Shown piece by piece: positions 1-4,712 of a DNA stretch of 5,159 nt. The stretch is from assembly GCA_014534385.1 (NCBI GenBank), contig JACVRP010000289.1, positions 1 through 5,159 of the forward strand. Direction: 5' to 3'. Below the pieces are notes generated by a model. It did no database searches, was not told the DNA's origin, and saw only the letters and a list, made by a program, of their open reading frames with translations. Position numbers and translations under genes: made by a program. Numbering within the stretch: position 1 is the stretch's first letter; each line of letters begins with the position of its first letter. The stretch comes from Cyanobacteria bacterium Co-bin13. GTDB taxonomy: Bacteria > Cyanobacteriota > Cyanobacteriia > Phormidesmidales > Phormidesmidaceae.

Positions 1-1891
1 ATTCGGGCTCAGGCAGCGGAAACTCCTCGACTTCAGGCACCGATTCGAGCGTCAGCCGGGCTGGCTGGGTGCCGCCCGAGAGCCGCTTGAGTAGCTTGGG
101 CTTGGGGTCGTGGAAGAGGTAGATAATGCGATCGCTCACCTGCCACTCCTCCTCGGCCACAGCGACCTGCAGCTTGTCCTCCCGCTGCACCAGTAGGGGC
201 ACCAGTGAGCCATTTTGGATTAGCCCCTTAAGATGAGTCCTCTGGGCCTCGGGAGCTGCACTTTGAATGCAGGTTTCTCCCAGTCGCACTGCCCCATCCG
301 TAAGGTAGGTATTCCAGGTTTTGAGCGAGAGGGAGGAAGCCAGAGCCGGCTGCACCCGCGAGGAACTGGACTGATCGTTGGCTGGCTTTTCTACCGGCAT
401 TACGGCCAGCACACGGGGCGGCTGAAACTCCTCCAGCGCCCGCTGGGCGATGACTGCATTGACCTCGCCATTGCTAGTCATGGCCAGCAAGGTGCCGACA
501 GTCGCCATGCCTACCCTTTCCAGCACATCAGCTTCTAGGGCGCTGCTGACTACCACCTTGATGCCCTCTTTTTCGGCCTCCTGGCAAGACACTGCATTGG
601 TATCGAGCAGAATGACAGCTTCGCCCTGTTCCTTAAACAGCCGAGCAATCAAGCGGCTCAGGGGGTTGCAGCCGACGATCACAGCTCCCGTCAGCTGGTC
701 GGTTGTAATGTGCAGCAGTCGGGCCAGCCGACCCGCCGTTAGCCCCTGAACCAGCACCGTCATGATGATGGTCAAAAAGACCAGGGCCTTGATTGCATCG
801 CCGCCGCTAATGCCCTGCTCCGTCAGCGAAATTGAGAACAGGGAAGCCACCGAGGCCGACACAATCCCCCGAGGCCCAATCCAGCTTAAAAAGAACTTTT
901 GTCGCCAGTTGAGGTCACTTTGCCGGGTGCACAACCAGATATTGAGGGGCCGCACTGCAAACATCAAAATCAGAACGGTAAACACCGCCCCCTGCCCCAG
1001 GGCAAACACACTGGCAATGGACAGGTCTGCCGCCAGCAAAATAAACAGCACCGACACCGCCAGCACCGTGAGCTGCCCCTTAAAGCGGCGCAGCAGCCGC
1101 TCATCGGGTACGGACAGCGCCCGCACCACCATACCAGCCACAACGGTTGCCATCAGCCCCGACTCACCTCGAATCGACTGAGCTAGGCCGAACAGGCTCC
1201 ACAGCCCTGCCAGCACGACCAGATTGCGCAGGTCTTCCGACAGAAACTTGGCCTGCTTCAGAAATATGCCGATGGCGGCACCTCCAATCCCGCCGATCAA
1301 AGCCCCAATGCCCAGGCGCAAGCTAAGGCCGCTCACCACCGTGAGCGGGTCAGCATCGCCGCTGAGGATGATGTTCAGCACGACAACCGCCAAGATCGCC
1401 CCCACCGGGTCAATCAAGACACCTTCGCCTTCTAGCAGAGTGGCCACCTTGCGGTCCACCTTCACCTGGCGCAGCAGCGGGTTGATCACCGTCGGCCCGG
1501 TGACGACCACCAGCGAAGCGTAGAGAAAAGCTAGCGGCCAGGGAAACTCGCCCAGCCAGTGAGCGGCCATGCCGCCACCCACCAGGGTGACAAAAATGCC
1601 AAAGGTGACGAGATTTTGCAGGCTGGCGGATACCTGCCCCAGCTCCTTCAGCTCCAGGCTGAGCCCCCCCTCAAACAGAATCAGGGCAACGCAGAGGGAA
1701 ACCATAACCTCCAGCCCCACCCCCAAAGACTGAGGATTGAGCCAACCAAGGCCGTCTGGGCCAATACCAATGCCCAGCAGCAGCAGAAAAATAATGCTGG
1801 GAACCTTGAAAAATTCGGCGATCACCTGAGCCGTAATGCCCGCTAACACGGTCAGCACGATTTGCAGGGTTAATTCAAAGGGAGCATCCAT
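1..1891 (-). CDS. CPA1/NhaP-type cation:proton antiporter with C-terminal RCK (TrkA-N/TrkA-C) domain, 3' end cut by window
   Basis: I translated the minus strand by hand: 630 codons from ATG at 1891-1889 stay open to the window edge with no stop or frameshift. Residues 1 to about 395 are a polytopic membrane domain with family motifs FEGG (73-76), TGPT (131-134), GEGVLIDP (155-162, D161 the likely cation/proton-binding aspartate) and GPRGIV (339-344). These point to the NhaP/CPA1 type exchanging Na+ or K+ for H+ at a membrane. Residues about 402-520 form a Rossmann-like RCK-N domain (VIVG at 404-407, acidic D430 after strand two). Residues about 545-592 resemble RCK-C and end in DRIIYLF. A proline- and acid-rich tail follows (EVEEFPLPEPE) and continues off the edge. 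No strong Shine-Dalgarno precedes the ATG. The gene is divergent from the CadD-like gene. Family is clear; the ion transported and the match to a numbered NhaS paralogue are not, so I give no symbol. Confidence 0.92.
   Translation of the reverse strand, partial: MDAPFELTLQIVLTVLAGITAQVIAEFFKVPSIIFLLLLGIGIGPDGLGWLNPQSLGVGLEVMVSLCVALILFEGGLSLELKELGQVSASLQNLVTFGIFVTLVGGGMAAHWLGEFPWPLAFLYASLVVVTGPTVINPLLRQVKVDRKVATLLEGEGVLIDPVGAILAVVVLNIILSGDADPLTVVSGLSLRLGIGALIGGIGGAAIGIFLKQAKFLSEDLRNLVVLAGLWSLFGLAQSIRGESGLMATVVAGMVVRALSVPDERLLRRFKGQLTVLAVSVLFILLAADLSIASVFALGQGAVFTVLILMFAVRPLNIWLCTRQSDLNWRQKFFLSWIGPRGIVSASVASLFSISLTEQGISGGDAIKALVFLTIIMTVLVQGLTAGRLARLLHITTDQLTGAVIVGCNPLSRLIARLFKEQGEAVILLDTNAVSCQEAEKEGIKVVVSSALEADVLERVGMATVGTLLAMTSNGEVNAVIAQRALEEFQPPRVLAVMPVEKPANDQSSSSRVQPALASSLSLKTWNTYLTDGAVRLGETCIQSAAPEAQRTHLKGLIQNGSLVPLLVQREDKLQVAVAEEEWQVSDRIIYLFHDPKPKLLKRLSGGTQPARLTLESVPEVEEFPLPEPE
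128..135. repeat. HIP1 palindrome GCGATCGC
   Basis: One of four exact copies (128-135, 2037-2044, 2439-2446, 3872-3879), three in genes and one in the divergent intergenic region. An 8-mer is expected about once per 65 kb by chance, so four in 5.2 kb is a strong cyanobacterial signature. Confidence 0.95.
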
Positions 1892-2036
1892 AGGCGTAGG
1901 GGCAAGAACAGCCTCAGGCTCCTCTAGAGCAAATCAACCGTAAACGGATCAGGGAGTAACGCAGAGACATCCAATGCAGCCTTAAAACACAGAGCAGCCA
2001 CAGTCGGTCATGCCCCTACACTAGCGCGATCCATTT

Positions 2037-2044
2037 GCGATCGC
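2037..2044. repeat. HIP1 palindrome GCGATCGC (intergenic copy)
   Basis: Exact copy in the antiporter/CadD-like intergenic region, six bases before the nested inverted repeat. Confidence 0.95.
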
Positions 2045-2049
2045 AGACA

Positions 2050-2076
2050 GACAGTTCAAATGCTGAACATCCTGTC
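2050..2076. promoter_or_regulatory. Nested inverted repeat, candidate operator
   Basis: The arms GTTCA (2054-2058) and TGAAC (2064-2068) are perfect inverted copies around 5 bases. Outside them GACAG (2050-2054) mirrors CTGTC (2072-2076). The site ends next to the weak -10-like TAGGAT, so a repressor bound here could affect the CadD-like gene. The arm orientation (TTCA then TGAA) is opposite to the TGAA...TTCA order I know for SmtB/ArsR-type metal sensor sites, so no regulator is named. Confidence 0.3.
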
Positions 2077-2136
2077 TAGGATATCACTGCTGCTTGGGCA
2101 GACGCCAATTCGGTGCTGCAGGGTGACCCACGACTA

Positions 2137-2168
2137 GCTTGATCCGGTAGTGGCTTGATCCGATAGTG
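2137..2168. repeat. Tandem 16-bp direct repeat (two copies, 15/16 identical)
   Basis: GCTTGATCCGGTAGTG (2137-2152) is followed with no spacer by GCTTGATCCGATAGTG (2153-2168). They differ at one base (G or A). The array ends 30 bp before the preferred ATG of the CadD-like gene, so it lies in its promoter or 5' leader. A GTG at 2166-2168 inside the second copy is in frame with that gene. Confidence 0.9.
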
Positions 2169-2198
2169 GAGGGTATTCACCCATCTAGCAGGTTGAAA

Positions 2199-2843
2199 AT
2201 GCCCTGGGTTTTAGCCGCAATTGTCACCGGGATCATCACGTTTGTAGTGACCAATATTGATGACCTAGTTCTGCTGACGCTGTTTTTTTCACAGACCAAC
2301 GGCGTGTTTCGGGGGCGGCATGTGGTGCTGGGCCAGTACCTGGGCTTTGCCGGAATTGTGGCGATTAGCCTGGTCGGGTTTGTGGGCAGCCTGTGGATTC
2401 CCCAGGCCTGGATTGGGATGCTGGGGCTGATGCCAATTGCGATCGCACTCAATCAGATCTTCAACCCCGGAGACGATGACGACGCCTCAGAGACCAAGGT
2501 TAGCAGCCCAGATCCCCCAAAACGCTCCTGGCTATCGGCTTTGTGGAACCGCCATACCTACACCGTTGCAGCAGTCACCTTTGCCAACGGCGGCGACAAC
2601 TTAGGGGTGTACATTCCCCTATTTGCCAGCATCAACCTGGCCCAGCTTGTGGTTTTGTTAGCAACCTATGCTGTGCTGCCTGCGATTGAGTGCTATGTAG
2701 CACTCTATGTCTCTCGCCACCCGACAGTTGGCCGGTTGATGGAGCGGTACAGTCACCGCATTGTGCCGCTGGTGCTGATTTGCTTGGGGATTTACATTTT
2801 GGTGGAGAACGATACGCTGTCGCTAGTGAGAGGTCAGCTTTGA
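2199..2843 (+). CDS. CadD-family cadmium/cation efflux transporter
   Basis: A 214-residue membrane protein of the cadmium resistance transporter family (CadD, LysE-like fold). These proteins export Cd2+ or other cations across the cytoplasmic membrane, though substrates of cyanobacterial members are mostly inferred. It has two related halves. The first has TNIDDLVLLTLFF (18-30, with the N19/D21/D22 signature in the membrane). The second has VTFANGGDNLGVYIPLF (126-142, with N130 and D133). Hydrophobic segments lie near 4-30, 42-65, 70-88, 122-142, 147-172 and 187-203, giving about six helices. An acidic loop (GDDDDASE, 91-98) joins the halves. I chose ATG 2199 because AGG (2190-2192) sits six bases upstream and translation then enters a helix directly. 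An in-frame GTG at 2166 would add 11 polar residues and lies in the tandem repeat. The stop TGA overlaps a REP-like repeat. No metal-sensing regulator gene is adjacent. Confidence 0.9.
   Translation: MPWVLAAIVTGIITFVVTNIDDLVLLTLFFSQTNGVFRGRHVVLGQYLGFAGIVAISLVGFVGSLWIPQAWIGMLGLMPIAIALNQIFNPGDDDDASETKVSSPDPPKRSWLSALWNRHTYTVAAVTFANGGDNLGVYIPLFASINLAQLVVLLATYAVLPAIECYVALYVSRHPTVGRLMERYSHRIVPLVLICLGIYILVENDTLSLVRGQL
2439..2446. repeat. HIP1 palindrome GCGATCGC (in CadD-like gene)
   Basis: Exact copy within the CadD-like coding region, encoding part of PIAIAL in the third hydrophobic segment. Confidence 0.95.
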
Positions 2844-2866
2844 TGGGCACACTTTGCTGCGCCTAC
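2842..2866 (+). repeat. REP-like element copy 1 (degenerate)
   Basis: GATGGGCAC at its start and CCTAC at its end match copy 3 in the same orientation. It lacks five bases (CCCAT) of the 3' palindromic arm, so it cannot form the full hairpin. With flanks, 24 of 27 bases match between 2837-2863 and 2939-2965. It supplies the last two bases of the CadD-like gene's TGA stop. Confidence 0.8.
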
Positions 2867-2888
2867 GAAACTCAAAACTAGCCCAAAA

Positions 2889-2924
2889 GTAGGATGGGCA
2901 AAGGGCCTCAAGCCCGTGCCCATC
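2889..2924 (-). repeat. REP-like element copy 2 (inverted, with longer centre)
   Basis: It reads GTAGGATGGGCAAAG at the left and CGTGCCCATC at the right, the inverse of copy 3. The segment 2888-2903 is a perfect 16-base inverted match to 2959-2974. The centre is six bases longer than in copy 3 and carries its own GGGC/GCCC stem. Confidence 0.85.
2893..2924. terminator. Strong hairpin between convergent genes, possible bidirectional terminator
   Basis: GATGGGCA (2893-2900) pairs with TGCCCATC (2917-2924). Inside it GGGC (2903-2906) pairs with GCCC (2912-2915) around a 5-base loop, giving 12 mostly GC pairs. It lies 50 bp after the CadD-like stop and 57 bp after the mltA stop. There is no T-run on either side, so it is not a canonical intrinsic terminator. 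It could still pause polymerase or protect 3' ends. Confidence 0.35.
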
Positions 2925-2943
2925 TTCCACAGATCTTGGCTTT

Positions 2944-2973
2944 GATGGGCACGCTTTGCTTTGCCCATCCTAC
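2944..2973 (+). repeat. REP-like element copy 3 (most complete)
   Basis: GATGGGCA (2944-2951) pairs with TGCCCATC (2962-2969) around a 10-base loop, and CTAC follows the 3' arm. The element ends 7 bp from the stop codon of mltA. It is in direct orientation to copy 1 and inverted to copy 2. Confidence 0.85.
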
Positions 2974-2980
2974 TGGTTGG

Positions 2981-4162
2981 CTATTGACGCAGCAGCAGGT
3001 AGTAAAGCTGCCCCGGCGTGTTGATTAGCCCTGCCTGAGCACCCGCTTCAGGACCAGTGCCAACAAACAGATCCACCCGTCCAGGGCCTAGAATTGCACC
3101 GCCAGTATCTTGATCCAGCACAAAGCGATTGACCGGGCGGGGGCTCCACTCGCCATTGCAGCCCCGCTGCGGCAAATCCAGGGTAATCAGAGCGGGAGCA
3201 CCGGGCGGCATGAGTGATTTATCGGTGGCGATGGATCGCCCAGCCGTAACGGGCACATTGAGGCTGCCGTTGGGCGCTCCGCCAGCCGTTTCTTGAAAGA
3301 AGATAAACCGCTGATTCTGCGGAAGGTAGGTATCTAGGGCCTCCGGGTGCTGCCGGAAGTAGTCAATCACGGCAGGCAGCGTCAGCCCTTCGGCTTCTAA
3401 GATGCCAGCGTCTACCAACGCCCGACCAATACTGCGGTAAGGATATTCGGTGCGGCCCGCATAGCCAATAGACATCTGTTGCCCGTTAGGCAGCGCCAGC
3501 TTAGCCGACCCCTGCACCTGCACCAAAAAGGCTTCTAGCCGATCCCGAAGCCAGACCAGCTCCAGACCCCGCAACCGCCCCTGGCTGCCCTGCAGGCCGT
3601 TTGCGCCCTCTAGCTCTAACCGAGTGGGGTGAGGCGTAGCCCAGCGGTCGAGATCGGGCGGGCGGCGGTACAGGGGATAGCGATATTCGGCGCTGGGAGT
3701 ACGGCTGGCCGAATAAATCGGCTCAAAGTAGCCCGTGAAATCAACCGTGCCCTCGCCGTCTCGGCCTACCGACTGGTACAGGGTAAATTCCCGTAAAACG
3801 GCCTGCTGAAAGGCTTCAGCCGTAGAGCTGCTAGACAATAGCTGCCGCAGCCGCCGCAGGCTGCGCTGGGTGCGATCGCGATTAAACTCAGGTACCGGGT
3901 ACTGCTGATACGCTGCCGCTGCCTGGGGCGTTGCCAGATACTGCAGGCTATAGTCAATCGCCTGAATCAGGTTAGCCCGATCTCCAGGACTACCCCAAAG
4001 CGCATCATCGTAGCCTAGGTCAGCAAGGGTCGCCGAATTGCTGGGCGACACGGGCACTAAGACAGGAGCAGGATTGCCAGGTTGGGGCAGCGCTGCCAAT
4101 CCCACAACCGCCAAAAAACTGGCTATCAGGATTGACAGAAAAAAGCGGAGCCGTCGAGCCAC
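2981..4162 (-). CDS. mltA: Lytic murein transglycosylase A (MltA) with 3D domain
   Basis: A 393-residue MltA-family enzyme. The family cleaves the MurNAc-GlcNAc bond of peptidoglycan, leaving 1,6-anhydro-MurNAc ends, in the periplasm. A basic start (ARRLR) and hydrophobic core (about 7-25) form a signal peptide or anchor. MltA-domain landmarks are FTGYFEP (142-148), QVQGSAKL (215-222), RSIGRALVD (243-251) and NQRFIFF (283-289). The C-terminal 3D domain has its three aspartates: D314 (IATDKSL), D352 (QDTGGAI) and D364 (GRVDLFVG). By comparison with characterised MltAs the catalytic acid should be among these, most likely D364 with D352. Length is close to E. coli MltA (365). The start is GTG at 4162-4160, the only one giving a complete signal peptide, with an AGG nine bases upstream. 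It lies 17 bp after the 84-codon gene, which implies cotranscription. No lipobox cysteine is present, unlike the E. coli lipoprotein. Confidence 0.95.
   Translation of the reverse strand: MARRLRFFLSILIASFLAVVGLAALPQPGNPAPVLVPVSPSNSATLADLGYDDALWGSPGDRANLIQAIDYSLQYLATPQAAAAYQQYPVPEFNRDRTQRSLRRLRQLLSSSSTAEAFQQAVLREFTLYQSVGRDGEGTVDFTGYFEPIYSASRTPSAEYRYPLYRRPPDLDRWATPHPTRLELEGANGLQGSQGRLRGLELVWLRDRLEAFLVQVQGSAKLALPNGQQMSIGYAGRTEYPYRSIGRALVDAGILEAEGLTLPAVIDYFRQHPEALDTYLPQNQRFIFFQETAGGAPNGSLNVPVTAGRSIATDKSLMPPGAPALITLDLPQRGCNGEWSPRPVNRFVLDQDTGGAILGPGRVDLFVGTGPEAGAQAGLINTPGQLYYLLLRQ
3872..3879. repeat. HIP1 palindrome GCGATCGC (in mltA)
   Basis: Exact copy within mltA, over the codons for NRDRT near residue 96. 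Confidence 0.95.
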
Positions 4163-4179
4163 GTCAAAAAACCTATCGA

Positions 4180-4434
4180 CTAATAGCGTTCGACGCTGGA
4201 GCTAAAGACAGGTTCCACCCGGATACCCACTATTCGAGAGGGACGAATCACCATGTACTCACCGGGATTGACCTTGGGCAAAGGCACGCTAATCAGGTCG
4301 TCGGAACCAGACTTAGGCATGAGCTCGCTGCTATACCACTTCTGAAAATCTTGAATGGATTGAAAGCGCACCTCTTCGCGATGGCCGCCGTCAAACAGCA
4401 TGTGAACGATATATTCACTGGGCGTTCTGGGCAT
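4180..4434 (-). CDS. Small conserved-looking protein of unknown function, first gene of a probable operon with mltA
   Basis: An 84-residue soluble protein with no signal peptide or membrane segment. I do not recognise a named domain. It resembles small hypothetical proteins I associate with cyanobacteria, from memory and not verified. Visible features are SEYIVHMLFDGG (6-17), FQSIQDFQKWY (24-34), a central SDDLISVPLP, GEYMVIRPSRIVGIRVEP (58-75) and a C-terminal FSSSVERY. The alternation of charged and hydrophobic residues suggests a compact alpha/beta fold. ATG at 4434 is preceded by AAGGA (4450-4446) with an 11-base spacer, which is rather long. The TAG stop lies 17 bp before the mltA GTG, so translation and transcription are probably linked. 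A CATAAT at 4471-4466 is a candidate -10. That it is a real gene is supported by its position, start site and normal composition; its role is unknown. Confidence 0.8.
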   Translation of the reverse strand: MPRTPSEYIVHMLFDGGHREEVRFQSIQDFQKWYSSELMPKSGSDDLISVPLPKVNPGEYMVIRPSRIVGIRVEPVFSSSVERY

Positions 4435-4465
4435 GTACGTGACCGTCCTTCAAATCTTCGTCCTC

Positions 4466-4471
4466 ATTATG
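4466..4471 (-). promoter_or_regulatory. Candidate -10 box for the small gene-mltA operon
   Basis: CATAAT on the minus strand matches the sigma-70 TATAAT in five of six bases and lies 31 bases upstream of the ATG at 4434. No good -35 box is found at 16-18 bases upstream, so either an activator is needed or this is chance. Confidence 0.3.
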
Positions 4472-4700
4472 GGCTGTTGAGACAGAAAAATCGCAGTTTG
4501 CAGCAGTTTTTTTACTGGCCTGCGGGTTCTTGGGCCATCGGCCGAGCTGACTTAACTTTGTTGCTGTAGATGAATCCTGTGCGGAACTTGGACTGTTGGC
4601 CTTGAAGGGTTCGTTGGGTTGCAAAATCAGCCTTTACCCAAGCCATTTTCTTTCAAGACTGTTGCCTGCCGCTGTAAGCACTCCAGACCAGTGACGTTTT

Positions 4701-4706
4701 GGGAGA
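4701..4706 (+). promoter_or_regulatory. Ribosome binding site for the secreted-protein gene
   Basis: GGGAGA lies six bases before ATG 4713. It is the best Shine-Dalgarno match in the window and fixes the start of an otherwise unrecognised gene. Confidence 0.7.
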
Positions 4707-4712
4707 ACCCTC

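Larger units (their letters stand above)
1892..2198. other. Divergent intergenic region between antiporter and CadD-like gene
   Basis: About 307 bp without a convincing gene. It must carry promoters for both flanking genes. I see no pair of good -35/-10 boxes on either strand; TAGGAT at 2077-2082 is at best a weak -10 for the plus-strand gene. It holds a HIP1 site, a nested inverted repeat (2050-2076) and a tandem 16-bp duplication (2137-2168), listed separately. Confidence 0.7.
4435..4712. other. Divergent intergenic region between the small gene and the secreted-protein gene
   Basis: 278 bp separate two diverging starts. It includes a CATAAT -10-like box for the minus-strand operon, an 8-bp palindrome TCGGCCGA (4538-4545), a run of seven T after GCAGCAG (4506-4512) and a ribosome binding site for the right-hand gene. 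A 69-codon minus-strand frame (4415-4624) begins at TTG, overlaps the 84-codon gene and has low-complexity polar composition; I do not call it. Confidence 0.7.

Noticed and set aside
233..1846. Several plus-strand open frames of about 95-140 codons opposite the antiporter gene
   Set aside because: They lie entirely antisense to a continuous 630-codon frame with clear antiporter and RCK motifs; their translations are rich in Ser, Arg and Gln without family features.
2050..2076. The inverted repeat as a classic SmtB/ArsR metal-sensor site
   Set aside because: Those sites, as I know them, have TGAA before TTCA; here the arms are in the opposite order and the spacing differs.
2137..2168. The 16-bp tandem repeat as a CRISPR remnant
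   Set aside because: The two copies abut with no spacer, the unit is too short and there is no cas gene nearby.
2177..2881. Minus-strand and alternate-frame open frames across the CadD-like gene
   Set aside because: They overlap a well-supported membrane protein and have no ribosome binding site or recognisable motif.
4503..4512. T-run after GCAGCAG as an intrinsic terminator on the plus strand
   Set aside because: No GC-rich stem precedes it and no plus-strand gene ends upstream.
4132..4569. A 145-codon plus-strand frame opposite the small gene and the start of mltA
   Set aside because: It is antisense to two better genes with coherent starts and an operon layout, and its translation shows no known motif.
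4415..4624. A 69-codon minus-strand frame upstream of the small gene
   Set aside because: It needs a TTG start, overlaps the 84-codon gene, has no good ribosome binding site and a polar low-complexity composition. It is more likely promoter and leader DNA.
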